Source of the DNA: Microvirga massiliensis
Lineage (GTDB): Bacteria; Pseudomonadota; Alphaproteobacteria; Rhizobiales; Beijerinckiaceae
Length of the DNA stretch: 64,000 bases
Assembly (NCBI RefSeq): GCF_001006805.1
Contig: NZ_LN811356.1
Coordinates: forward strand, 344,980 to 408,979
Reading direction: 5' to 3'
Shown: in pieces, positions 18,926-28,303 of the stretch
Position numbering within the stretch: the stretch's first letter is position 1
How the letters are laid out: each line of letters opens with the position of its first letter
Translations under genes and position numbers: made by a program
The notes under the pieces: model-generated
Told to the model about the DNA's origin: nothing
The model's database searches: none
What the model saw: the letters and a program-made list of their open reading frames with translations, nothing else

Positions 18926-19082
18926 GTAGACCCAAACTCGTATCGAAGCACCTCGCTCGGTAAAGCAAGCACGGTGACATTATGGTTAGCCCGTACCGTG
19001 TCGTGAAAGCCATACTGCGGCCGGCGTGCATTTTCTGCCCGTCGCAAGTATCCCGTTGAGTCGGCTATTCACCCAATGAACC

Positions 19083-19388
19083 CATAGGACGGGTTGGGAT
19101 AAACACGCACTTGGGCCCCCACTGTTGCTCGACCGGGCCGGCAGGCACGTCGTGAGCAGACTGAGGGTGCCCGCCAACCTCACGCTCGTGCCCCCTCCCG
19201 CGTGTTCGCCTGAACTCAATCCGATCGAGAATGTCTGGCAGATTTTGCGCGACTAATGGCTGTCGAACCGGATCTTGACCTCCTGAAGCGACATTCTCGG
19301 TCACTGCTGCGTGGCCTGGAACAAGCTCATGGATCAGCCTTGGCCCATGATGCCCCTCAGCCTGCGCGACTGGACCCATGGGGCCTGA
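19083..19388 (+). pseudogene. IS630-family transposase remnant (C-terminal part)
   Basis: Read in one frame from 19083, the DNA encodes LLLDRAGRHVVSRL..., then SPELNPIENVWQILRD, stop, WLSNRILTS, stop, DILGHCCVAWNKLMDQPW and ends LRDWTHGA with a TGA at 19386. These are hallmark segments of the IS630/Tc1-mariner DDE transposase C-terminus, including the last catalytic Glu in NPIEN. Two in-frame stops (TAA, TGA) and the missing N-terminal half show it is dead. I did not find its terminal inverted repeats. It marks a past insertion within the polysaccharide locus. Confidence 0.85.
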
Positions 19389-19515
19389 TCAATGAGACTT
19401 GGTATAAGTTTGCGTGGATGGAGATGCTTGCGGTAGATGCTCAGCGCGCCACCGAAGCCGAACCACAATTGTATTCGAGAGTATTTACCTTCAGCGAACT
19501 TTTGTTGAGCGAACA

Positions 19516-20658
19516 GTGAAAGTTGCGCTTCTTACTGCGACGTTGTCTCCGGCCGCTGGCGGGTTGGCAACTTCGGTTCCCGCAACGGCGGCGGCCCTTG
19601 CGGAGCTGCCTGGCTGCGAGGTTCATATTGTTGGGACCGAGGATACCGCTGCCCCAGAGGCTTGGCGCACCTGGGGTCGCCACGTTCACTCACATCGTAC
19701 TTACGGGCCCGCTGCTTTCAAGTTCGCTCCGAGCATCGGGCGAACACTACGGGATCTAGGCGCGGATGTCACTGACGTGCAGGGTCTCTGGGTACATTCG
19801 TCTTTAGCGCATCTCGGGTATCAACGGAGTCGCGGGCGACCATATCTCATCACACCGCGCGGGATGCTGGATCCGTGGGCGCTGAAGCGTTCATGGTGGA
19901 AGAAGCGTGCTGCCGCTTGGTGGTTCGAGGATGCGCATCTGCATGGAGCGATGTGCCTTCGCGCCACCGCCATCATGGAGGCACACCACTTTCGGTCCTA
20001 CGGCCTCCGTCAACCGATAGCGATTGTGCCGAATGGAGTCGATCTTCCAGCCTTGATGTCTCGGACTAACGCTGGTGATCGGCGGAAGCGTCTTCTGTTT
20101 CTCAGCAGAATCCATCCGAAGAAGGGAATCCCATTTCTTCTGCGGGCCTGGGCTGCACTTCACCGTCGGCATCCCGATTGGGAACTTGTCATTGCCGGGC
20201 CGGAAGAGATCGGACACCAGCGCGCAATGCAAGTGCTCGCGAAAGAACTGGCATTGCCGCGTGTCATGTGGCCGGGGCCGGCACATGGTCAGGAGAAGGA
20301 CGCGCTCTATCGCAGTGCTGATCTCTTCGTGCTTCCAACGCACGCAGAGAACTTTGGCTTGGTGATCGCAGAGGCACTGTCGTATAGGATACCCGTAATT
20401 ACCACTACCAACGCACCTTGGGCCGGCGTCCACGAGCACGATTGTGGCTGGTGGATAGACCTCGCCGATGGCCCTCTCATCGAGACCCTGCACTTGGCTC
20501 TTGGCCTACAGGATGCCACGCGTACTTCTATGGGTGCGCGCGGCCGGGCTTGGATGGAGAGGGATTTTGCTTGGGCAGCCGTAGGAAGGCAGATGCTGGA
20601 AGTCTATCACTGGGCAGCTGCGGGCGGTGCGCGCCCGTCTTGCGTTCTTGTCGACTGA
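19516..20658 (+). CDS. Glycosyltransferase family 4
   Basis: 380 aa from the GTG at 19516 (VKVALLTATLSPAAGGLA), where the GT4 fold begins; the in-frame ATG at 19414 would add 34 residues derived from sequence next to the transposase remnant and is rejected. Motifs: PYLITPRGMLDPWALKRS, which is frequent in exopolysaccharide GT4 enzymes, LLFLSRIHPKKGIPFL and PTHAENFGLVIAEALSY (EX7E). It adds one sugar to the repeat unit. The insertion just upstream may have replaced its original promoter or leader. Confidence 0.85.
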   Translation: MKVALLTATLSPAAGGLATSVPATAAALAELPGCEVHIVGTEDTAAPEAWRTWGRHVHSHRTYGPAAFKFAPSIGRTLRDLGADVTDVQGLWVHSSLAHLGYQRSRGRPYLITPRGMLDPWALKRSWWKKRAAAWWFEDAHLHGAMCLRATAIMEAHHFRSYGLRQPIAIVPNGVDLPALMSRTNAGDRRKRLLFLSRIHPKKGIPFLLRAWAALHRRHPDWELVIAGPEEIGHQRAMQVLAKELALPRVMWPGPAHGQEKDALYRSADLFVLPTHAENFGLVIAEALSYRIPVITTTNAPWAGVHEHDCGWWIDLADGPLIETLHLALGLQDATRTSMGARGRAWMERDFAWAAVGRQMLEVYHWAAAGGARPSCVLVD

Positions 20659-20744
20659 GGCCGCGGCACTCCGTTACGACCAGCGCAATAATCAGCAAAC
20701 GAGCACTCCAGTTGGCTTCGAATAATCCAAAGAAGGGAGTTCCA

Positions 20745-22493
20745 ATGCTTATCCTGGGTTTGAATGCGTTTCATGCGGACGCATCGGCTTGTATCGTTCG
20801 CGACGGTGTTCTGATTGCAGCGGTGGAGGAAGAACGCTTCCGCCGCATAAAGCACTGGGCTGGCTTTCCTACAGAGGCCATCAAATGGTGCTTGGATGAG
20901 GCAGGCGCTACCCTCGCGGATATCGACTATGTCGCTGTCAATCAGGACACTCGCGCCAATATGTGGAAGCGGGCGGAGTTCCTCGTTAGATCGCGACCGG
21001 ATCTTGGTTTTTTGCTGGACCGACTTTGGATCCGCAAGGAGCGAGCTAGCGCGAGCAAGCTACTTGAGGGTATTTTTCTTGGAGAGACGTTTCGGGGAAA
21101 AGTTCAGCCCGTGGAGCACCATCTAGCCCACATTTCCTCTGCGTTTCACGTTTCACCCTTTGAGGAGGCTGTTACAATCTCGGTAGATGGGTTTGGTGAT
21201 TTCGCAAGCACGGTTTGGGGGACGGGCTGCGGCACCGACATTAGCATCGATAAGCGCATTTATTTTCCGCACTCACTCGGAATTTTTTATCAGGCGATTA
21301 CCCAATACCTGGGGTTTCCCAACTATGGGGACGAATACAAAGTTATGGGACTCGCGCCGTACGGAGAGCCTAAGTATGTCGAAGCGCTGCATGCACTGAT
21401 TGAATTGCTGCCGGACGGTACTTTCAACCTGAACACAAAGTACTTTCGCCATCACACGGAGAGCTTGCCCCAGCAGTGGGAGAGTGGGTGCCCGACTTTC
21501 GATGATCTTTTTTCCCCAGAGTTTGAGAGCCTGTTCGGACCTCGTCGAGCCCAAGATGCGCCGCTGGAGCAATACCACCGCGATCTCGCCCGCTCGGCAC
21601 AAGCGCTTTATGAGGAGGCCTTCTTCAATATCGCTCGAGCTGCCCGGAGGAACACGGGAATCACGGACATCGTTCTTGCCGGGGGCTGCGCAAATAACTC
21701 TGTTGCAAACGGTAAGATACGTCGCGAGACACCCTTCCGACGAGTCTACGTGCATGCCGCACCGGGCGATGCCGGCGGAGCCATTGGAGCCGCTTTTGTT
21801 GTGTGGCACCAAATGGGAGGTAAGACGCGGTTCCCAATGGAGCACGCTTACTGGGGCCCGTCGTTCAGCGACGGAGCACGCGCAGCCGCGCTTCAGGCGC
21901 GCATTGACGATCTAGAAGTTGAGAATTGCTACGTTGCCGTAGTTTCGGATGAGGCTGAGCTCTGCCGGAGAACGGCTGCGGCTGTTGCCGAGGGCAAGGT
22001 CGTCGGCTGGTTCCAAGGCCGCATGGAGTGGGGTCCGCGAGCACTTGGGAATCGGTCTATTATCGGTGATCCGCGCCGAGCAAACATGAAGGACATTCTG
22101 AACGCCAAGATCAAGCGTCGGGAGAGCTTTCGCCCGTTTGCGCCGTCCATCCTCAAGGACCATGTCAAGGATTGGTTCGAAGAGGACGACGACGTTCCCT
22201 TTATGACGCAGGTGTTCCAAATCCGGGAGGAAAAGCGTTCAAAAATACCAGCCGTCACTCACGTTGACGGATCAGGGCGACTTCAAACGGTGTCTCGCAG
22301 TATTAATTCTCGATATGCCGCTCTTATTGAAGCCTTTTACGCTATTACCGGTGTGCCAATTGTGCTGAATACAAGCTTCAATGAGAACGAGCCGGTTGTC
22401 TGCCGGCCGGAAGAAGCGCTGGACTGCTTTTTGCGAACAAGAATGGATACTTTGGTCCTAGGGAACCATGTTGTCGAGCGCCGTACCATATAA
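20745..22493 (+). CDS. Carbamoyltransferase, NodU/CmcH family
   Basis: 582 aa from the ATG at 20745, preceded by AGAAGGGAG with a short spacer. The frame is open further upstream but that overlaps the glycosyltransferase. The N-domain has the Kae1-like fold (LGLNAFHADASACIVRDG, EEERFRRIKHW, VEHHLAHISSAFH with metal-binding histidines, ISVDGFGDFAS); the C-domain is YrdC-like (GRMEWGPRALGNRSIIGDP, FRPFAPSIL). It transfers carbamoyl from carbamoyl phosphate via carbamoyl-AMP to a hydroxyl group, here probably on a polymer sugar. Following five glycosyltransferases, it is a decoration enzyme. Confidence 0.9.
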   Translation: MLILGLNAFHADASACIVRDGVLIAAVEEERFRRIKHWAGFPTEAIKWCLDEAGATLADIDYVAVNQDTRANMWKRAEFLVRSRPDLGFLLDRLWIRKERASASKLLEGIFLGETFRGKVQPVEHHLAHISSAFHVSPFEEAVTISVDGFGDFASTVWGTGCGTDISIDKRIYFPHSLGIFYQAITQYLGFPNYGDEYKVMGLAPYGEPKYVEALHALIELLPDGTFNLNTKYFRHHTESLPQQWESGCPTFDDLFSPEFESLFGPRRAQDAPLEQYHRDLARSAQALYEEAFFNIARAARRNTGITDIVLAGGCANNSVANGKIRRETPFRRVYVHAAPGDAGGAIGAAFVVWHQMGGKTRFPMEHAYWGPSFSDGARAAALQARIDDLEVENCYVAVVSDEAELCRRTAAAVAEGKVVGWFQGRMEWGPRALGNRSIIGDPRRANMKDILNAKIKRRESFRPFAPSILKDHVKDWFEEDDDVPFMTQVFQIREEKRSKIPAVTHVDGSGRLQTVSRSINSRYAALIEAFYAITGVPIVLNTSFNENEPVVCRPEEALDCFLRTRMDTLVLGNHVVERRTI

Positions 22494-23004
22494 GCGCTGT
22501 GGCACACGATTTGCTCAGTGCCTTCAGGTCGACTCGACAAGTGCAATAACATGACTGCCTTGGTTTCCTTTAGGTGACATTAGGGAAACAGCGCGGGTCT
22601 TGACACGCACCGTCTTCACTCCCGGATCATAATGACGGGGAGAGCCTCCTTTTCGCCGGCTTCGACGCAGGCCGCATCAGCCTTGCATTCGTAGGAGCGC
22701 TGTGAGCGCACTGTGCATATGAGCTTGCGTCGCCACTGGGGCAAAGCCGATCATGCCACACTGAAGTCCCTGCTTGAGGCGTGCGCAGGGTCTTCCAATT
22801 GTTCATCGTCGATCCCTCAGCCGGCTATTCAGTGTTGTATCTGAACGTTGCCGAAGATTAGGATAGCTGCGGCTGCGCTCGCAAGAATGCTTGAGAGAAG
22901 TGTTTTTGCGTGATACGTTCCAACTGCACTACTTTGAACGACCAAGCTGCCTGTAAGATGGTGGAAGAGCCGCAGACAACAGAAAGCAATAGTAACAAAG
23001 AGCT
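22494..23004. other. Intergenic gap without a supported gene
   Basis: About 510 bases. Frames are short and broken by stops. Some fragments (for example near 22660-22700) have a protein-like look, but I could not tie them to any transposase or enzyme family. It is either a decayed gene or a long leader for the next glycosyltransferase. Confidence 0.4.
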
Positions 23005-24228
23005 ATGTCTAAGCTGATCTTCGTCAACCGCTACGCGCCCCCTGATCACTCCGCGACAAGTCAGATCCTTGGAGATCTGGCTTTCCATCTCGCAGGACAG
23101 GGCGAAGATGTACATATCGTGTGCAGCAGTCAGCTTTATGATGATCCGACAGCAAATCTCGCGGCGGAGGAAACCATCAATGGCGTGACGGTCCACCGCA
23201 TCTCGGGCTCTACTTTTGGTCGTGAGCGGCTCATCGGTCGCGCGGTGGATTATTTGTCATTTTATATCGGAGCGCGCACTTTTCTGAACAAGATGGCTGC
23301 CCATGGAGATGTGATCATCGCACAGACTGATCCCCCACTGCTTTCAGCCGCCATCGCAGATGTTGCCTCGAGGCGTGGTGCGAAACTCGTCAACTGGCTT
23401 CTAGACGTTTTTCCGGAGGTTGCAATCGAACTTGGAGTTCCGCTTATGAGCGGCCCGGCGGGCTCGGCTCTTGTTTCATTTAGGGATCGAGCGCTGAGAA
23501 TGGCCGCGAAAAATGTTGTGATTGGTGAGCGAATGACGGATCACTTTGTGCGCCGTGGCCTGAGAACCTCGCAGGTGGCTACCATTCCGAACTGGAGCTT
23601 GGACGACGTGATTGCTCCAGTGTCGCATGATGACAATCCGCTACGAAAGGAGTGGGGGCTGTCGGACCGGTTTGTAGTCGGATATTCTGGGAATCTTGGG
23701 CGAGCGCACGAATACGAAACGGTCTTGAGCGCAGCGCAGAGACTTCAATTTGCGTCCAGTGTGATGTTTCTCTTTGTTGGAGGCGGTCATCAGGTCAGGA
23801 TGCTTGGCGCGAGGGTAGCTGCACTGGGGCTTGCCGACAGGTTTCAATTTCGACCTTATCAGGATCGTGCTGATCTCTCGCGATCGCTCGGCGCCGCCGA
23901 TGTACATTGGGTTTCATTGCGCCCGGAGCTTGAGGGGTTCATCGTTCCGAGCAAGGTCTATGGGATTGCGGCGGCAGGTCGCCCGATCATAGCGGTGACT
24001 GCTCGAGATGGCGAGGTCGCGCGTTTGGTTGTGCGCCACGGATGTGGAGCCCACGTCGATCCGGGGGACGGAGACAAGTTTGCAAGAGTTATTCTTTCAT
24101 TGCGCGACGATTTTCGGCTGCGAGAGCATTTCGGAGCTAACGCGCGGCTCATGTCTCAGCGGCATTTTACGAGAGCAGGGAGCCTCGCATCATGGAGCAA
24201 GTTGCTGCAAGAGGTCCGGTGCCTCTGA
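23005..24228 (+). CDS. Glycosyltransferase family 4, WcaI/WbuB-like
   Basis: 407 aa. N-terminus KLIFVNRYAPPDHSATSQIL and the segment DVIIAQTDPPLLSAAIA are characteristic of the WcaI/WbuB-like GT4 group. The C-domain has VGYSGNLGRAHEYETVL, MFLFVGGGHQVRML and PELEGFIVPSKVYGIAAAGRP, the variant donor-site signature of this group instead of plain EX7E. It acts on lipid-linked oligosaccharide at the membrane. Convergent with the minus-strand Wzy-like gene 43 bases downstream. Confidence 0.87.
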   Translation: MSKLIFVNRYAPPDHSATSQILGDLAFHLAGQGEDVHIVCSSQLYDDPTANLAAEETINGVTVHRISGSTFGRERLIGRAVDYLSFYIGARTFLNKMAAHGDVIIAQTDPPLLSAAIADVASRRGAKLVNWLLDVFPEVAIELGVPLMSGPAGSALVSFRDRALRMAAKNVVIGERMTDHFVRRGLRTSQVATIPNWSLDDVIAPVSHDDNPLRKEWGLSDRFVVGYSGNLGRAHEYETVLSAAQRLQFASSVMFLFVGGGHQVRMLGARVAALGLADRFQFRPYQDRADLSRSLGAADVHWVSLRPELEGFIVPSKVYGIAAAGRPIIAVTARDGEVARLVVRHGCGAHVDPGDGDKFARVILSLRDDFRLREHFGANARLMSQRHFTRAGSLASWSKLLQEVRCL

Positions 24229-24271
24229 ACCCAAAGAGTTTCGCGTTGCCGTGGAGTGTGCCCTGGCTTAT

Positions 24272-25771
24272 TCACTCGCCGTATAGATCGGAGCGAAGCT
24301 CAGTTGTGTCCGAGCGGTTATGGCGGGCAGGTGGTGCCTCAGGCTGTTCCAGAGTGGATGGAGATGATTCGATGGGGCTTATGGCAGAGGCCGGTATGCC
24401 AACCCCGCGGCGGAAGGACTGAGCCAAACCGCACGCGACAACACTTGCGCAAACGACGCCGTAGCCGGGGATCTGAACGGAAAAATCCAGGAGCGAATGG
24501 CTCATAGAGAGAAGGCCACCAGCGAGCCCCGCGAGTGGGATGACGAGGTCGCGCTGCCGCACGAAGACTCCTCGGAAGAGAGAGAAACCGGCCGGCAGGC
24601 ACAAAGCCGTCAGGCTCAACAGGACGGGCAAGCCCATCTCTACGGTAAGTTCGAGAGGAGTGCTGTGGGCACGATCCCATACCCCACTTACAGGAATGGC
24701 GTCGCTACGGAGGGCAGGGAACACATCCGCAAAGGAGCCAAGCCCGGTTCCGAACAGAGGGTGGTCTTTAATCAGGGCGAGTGTCGATCTGTAGATCTCG
24801 GATCGCCCCTGATCGATCAGCCCCTCTGCTCCTAGCCGGAGTGCGATCCGACCTCCCCACACTTCGAGTGCAATGCCGCTGACAGTCATCGCTGTCAGGA
24901 GTAGCGGAAGCCAAAAGCGGCCTCTAACGGTCCGAAAGAAGTAGAGGCTGCAACAAATGACAACGGCGGCAAGCGTGAGCAGAATTCCGGCACGTGACTG
25001 AGTGAGCAGATTGGCCGTTATACAGATAACGAATCCGGCAAGTGCCACTCCTAGCTTTGTGTCGAGAATAGTTGCATCTACGCTGCCGGACGTTGCCAAT
25101 GCCTTTTTCTTCCGCTGCAATCTTGCAGCAGCAAGGAGCAACCATAGCAGAGCGCTCGTGCCGTAGTAGGTGGCGGCCGTGTTCCTGTTGATGAAAGGTC
25201 CGGTGATGACGTTGGAAGCCGAGACTTCCGTCGTGAGCAATGCAGTTCCGTTATCGATGGCCAAGCTGCCGATGTCGTATAGGCCGTAGACTGCAGCCGA
25301 AGCGGCGCATGTCCACAAGAGAAGATAAGCAAAGTTGCGATCGAGTGTATTTATGAATGCCGCCATGAAGGTGAGAGCCAGAAGCAGGGGAGAGCCGAGG
25401 GACAGCCAAGGTGCAGAGAGGTTGGCGGAGACGGCACGCCGAAGGGGTTCTCGTAATAGGTGCGCTGCGTCTGCCCAGACTGGATGAAACTGGCCGACGA
25501 GAGGTGCCGACGCAAGCTGGTGCCAGACCGTGATGCCAAAGAAGGCAACAAAGGCGAGGAACGGAACGATAACCCAAAGGTGAACTGTCCTGACTCTTGA
25601 GGTTGGCGCCAGGACCAAGCTCAGAGCAATCACGATTGTCCAGACCGCGATCCAGACGGTTTCGACGGAGCCGAACGGGAGTGGTGCGAACGCGACCGTG
25701 CCCATCAATGATATACGGGAGACGGAAGTGCCCATATAGGATCTTACATTTGAGAGTTGTCGCGCTGTCAC
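24272..25771 (-). CDS. O-antigen ligase/polymerase family membrane protein (Wzy/WaaL candidate 2)
   Basis: 499 aa from a GTG at 25771 (inner ATGs at 25735 and 25705 are possible starts). About 11-12 membrane helices. The Wzy_C core is clear: LTQSRAGILLTLAAV, then YRSTLALIKDHPLFGTGLGSF and WDRAHSTPLELTVEMGLPV, the His-containing large periplasmic loop of O-antigen ligase/ExoQ-type proteins. It would polymerise or ligate the exported repeat units. Transcribed away from the tyrosine kinase gene at 26006, sharing a 234-base intergenic region. Confidence 0.82.
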   Translation of the reverse strand: MTARQLSNVRSYMGTSVSRISLMGTVAFAPLPFGSVETVWIAVWTIVIALSLVLAPTSRVRTVHLWVIVPFLAFVAFFGITVWHQLASAPLVGQFHPVWADAAHLLREPLRRAVSANLSAPWLSLGSPLLLALTFMAAFINTLDRNFAYLLLWTCAASAAVYGLYDIGSLAIDNGTALLTTEVSASNVITGPFINRNTAATYYGTSALLWLLLAAARLQRKKKALATSGSVDATILDTKLGVALAGFVICITANLLTQSRAGILLTLAAVVICCSLYFFRTVRGRFWLPLLLTAMTVSGIALEVWGGRIALRLGAEGLIDQGRSEIYRSTLALIKDHPLFGTGLGSFADVFPALRSDAIPVSGVWDRAHSTPLELTVEMGLPVLLSLTALCLPAGFSLFRGVFVRQRDLVIPLAGLAGGLLSMSHSLLDFSVQIPGYGVVCASVVACGLAQSFRRGVGIPASAISPIESSPSTLEQPEAPPARHNRSDTTELRSDLYGE

Positions 25772-26005
25772 CTACAAAAAAAGAGGTATTTACCACACAA
25801 AGGTGCATAGCTGCATTACTTCGGGAGATCGTTGCCAGATCTAAGACTTATGGCGATGTCACGGTGTTGTGTCTCTGTTTGACCCATCATATCGCGTGTG
25901 CGATTTTCCGAGAGGTGGATTTGACTGGCAGATGTTCTACCACCTGCTCTATTTAACTACTGGCTCGGGGAGGCGCTTGGCTGCGCGAGGTCCGAAGAGG
26001 CAGGC

Positions 26006-28303
26006 ATGCTGAAACCGAGTCCACCCGTAACTACAAACTCGCCTGTGCTTTCGGAAGCACGGGCCGAGGAAGCTCTCAACTTCAGTGCTGTGTTCCATTT
26101 CCTGCGGCGGCAGTGGTTGGTCATCGCAGCATCGCTGCTGAGCGTCATCGGCCTTGGCGTAGGTTATGTCCTGGCCACGCCGCCGACCTATCTGGCCCGG
26201 GCCTATCTGCTGCTCGATACCAAGAAATTGCAGGTGTTTCAGCAGCAATCTGTTGTAGGGGACCTGGATTTTTCTGGTAACTCCGCGGCCTTGGAAAGCC
26301 AGATCGAGGTTGTGCGCTCTGTCGACGTGGCCCGCTCCGTTGTGGATGAACTCGGGCTCGCCGACGACCCGGAGTTCACCGGTCAGGTCACGAGCTTCTT
26401 CGGCTCTCTGTCCTCCGCCCTGCTCCAACTTCTAGACTGGACGACCGACATGGGCTCTCCGGAGGAGGCACAGGTTCTCTCCCGGGAGCAACTGACGAAG
26501 CTTGCCGTCGGGTATCTGCGCGGGAATTTGCAGACCCGTCGTGTTCGGTCCACCTACGTCATTGAGGTTGGCATCGAGTTGCTTGATCCCGGCAAGGCCG
26601 CACGCGTTGCCAACGCCGTAGCACAGGCCTACATCCTTGATCAGACGCAGTCGAAGCAGTTTACCACGAAGCGCGCTATAGATTGGCTGCAGGAGCGAAT
26701 GGAGCAGCTCAGCCGGGAAAGCATTAAAGCCGAACGGGCCGTACAGGATTACAAGACTCAGAACCAGATCATCAATCTGGGTGGGCGGCCGATCGACGAG
26801 CAGCAACTGGCCGAAATCAGCAGCCAGCTTGTCTTGGCCCGCACACATACGGCCGAAGCGAAAGCAAAACTCGAGCGTCTGCAGCAGGTGATCGCCTCCG
26901 GCGGCACGGATTCCATGTTGGCGGACTCTCTCCAGAGTGACATCCTGACGACGTTGCGGCGCCAGTATGTCGACAAGTCCTGGAGGGCCGCCAATCTCTC
27001 GACACGCTATGGCAGCAAGCATCAGGCTGTCGTGACGCTACAAGCTGAGATACAGCAGTTGGAAGCTGCGATTATGGTCGAACTTCGCCGTATCGCGGAG
27101 GGCTATCGGAGTGACTACGACCTCGCACTGAGCCGCGAGAGGACCATTCAGTCCCGTCTGGTCCTGCTGACTCGACAGAATGCCGGGACACGTCAGGCGC
27201 AAGCCTCTCTGCAAGTACTGGAGAGCACCGCGCAAGCCTATAAGCAACTGCATCAGAGCTATGTTCAGCGCTACATGGAGGCCACTCAGCAGCAGTCCTT
27301 CACGCCTACGGAAGCGCGCGTGCTGGCACCTGCCGAGGGCGCAGTCAAGACCCATCCGATCGGGAGCCGCATCCTCTTGATGGCCGGGTTCCTGGGGCTC
27401 GCCGTCGGCGCCGGGATCGGATACCTGCGGGAGAGCCTCGATCGCGTCTTTCGAACGGCGCGGCAAGTTCAACAACTCGTCGGTGTCGAGTGCCTTGGTG
27501 TTCTACCAGCCATGCCGGAAAAGAAGCGTCATCAGTTGAACGGCGGGTCGGCCCCGCCGGAAAGAGAGATTACCCAGGACCTTGGGGTAAAGCGTCAGGT
27601 GGTTCTGACGCCTTTCTCGCGCTTCACGGAGACTGTAAGGAACGTCAAGGTTGCAGCCGATATGAGTGCCGTCGCTCGGGATGTACAGGTGATTGGGATC
27701 GTTTCGGCTGTTCCGAATGAGGGCAAATCGACGATCGCTTCCAACTTGGCACAGCTGATCGCCCATTCCGGGCGGCGCGCCTTGCTCATCGATGCAGACC
27801 TTCGTCATCCCACGCTTACTCACCTCATGGCACCCGGGGCGCAGTGCGGGCTCCTGGATCTACTCCGTGATGAAAAGGATGAATCCAGAAAAATCGCAGA
27901 TGTGGTCTGGCATGACCCGCTCACCGGACTTGATTTTCTGCCTGGCGTGGTTGGAGATGGTCCTTCCCATACCAGTGAGATTCTTTCGTCGGCAGCTATG
28001 GCCAACCTCGTCCAGGCAGCACAGGCGGAGTACGACTACGTCGTCGTCGATTTTCCTCCCCTTGCGCCAGTAGTAGACGCAAAGGCGGCCAGTCCTGTCA
28101 TCGATGCCTTCGTGCTCGTCATAGAGTGGGGCCGCACCTCACCCGAGATCGTGTCCGAGGCTCTAGGTTCTGCCGAGGCTGTGCAGAGCAAGCTCATTGG
28201 GGCAGTTCTCAATCGAGCGAACCCCACAAAGCTGAAGCAATTGGAGGGCTATAAGGGTTACGATTATCACAAGTACTACAGTGCCCGCGGTTCCAGCGCA
28301 TAG
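26006..28303 (+). CDS. Polysaccharide co-polymerase with tyrosine autokinase (Wzc/ExoP type)
   Basis: 765 aa, ATG preceded by GAGGCAGGC. Residues about 25-120 are a Wzz domain with a first membrane helix (WLVIAASLLSVIGLGVGYVL); a long coiled coil (about 200-420) leads to a second helix (LLMAGFLGLAVGAGIGYL). The C-terminal BY-kinase has Walker A AVPNEGKSTIASN, Walker A' LLIDADLRHP and Walker B YVVVDFPPL, and ends in a tyrosine cluster YKGYDYHKYY for autophosphorylation. It sets chain length and couples polymerisation to export across the envelope. No outer-membrane Wza gene is present in the window. Confidence 0.92.
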   Translation: MLKPSPPVTTNSPVLSEARAEEALNFSAVFHFLRRQWLVIAASLLSVIGLGVGYVLATPPTYLARAYLLLDTKKLQVFQQQSVVGDLDFSGNSAALESQIEVVRSVDVARSVVDELGLADDPEFTGQVTSFFGSLSSALLQLLDWTTDMGSPEEAQVLSREQLTKLAVGYLRGNLQTRRVRSTYVIEVGIELLDPGKAARVANAVAQAYILDQTQSKQFTTKRAIDWLQERMEQLSRESIKAERAVQDYKTQNQIINLGGRPIDEQQLAEISSQLVLARTHTAEAKAKLERLQQVIASGGTDSMLADSLQSDILTTLRRQYVDKSWRAANLSTRYGSKHQAVVTLQAEIQQLEAAIMVELRRIAEGYRSDYDLALSRERTIQSRLVLLTRQNAGTRQAQASLQVLESTAQAYKQLHQSYVQRYMEATQQQSFTPTEARVLAPAEGAVKTHPIGSRILLMAGFLGLAVGAGIGYLRESLDRVFRTARQVQQLVGVECLGVLPAMPEKKRHQLNGGSAPPEREITQDLGVKRQVVLTPFSRFTETVRNVKVAADMSAVARDVQVIGIVSAVPNEGKSTIASNLAQLIAHSGRRALLIDADLRHPTLTHLMAPGAQCGLLDLLRDEKDESRKIADVVWHDPLTGLDFLPGVVGDGPSHTSEILSSAAMANLVQAAQAEYDYVVVDFPPLAPVVDAKAASPVIDAFVLVIEWGRTSPEIVSEALGSAEAVQSKLIGAVLNRANPTKLKQLEGYKGYDYHKYYSARGSSA

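Noticed and set aside
19414..19515. N-terminal extension of the glycosyltransferase to an ATG at 19414
   Set aside because: The added residues come from sequence next to the IS630 remnant and have no GT4 character; the family start VKVALLTA fits the GTG at 19516.
22640..22850. Possible second transposase remnant
   Set aside because: Short protein-like pieces between stops, but none matched diagnostic transposase motifs well enough to claim.
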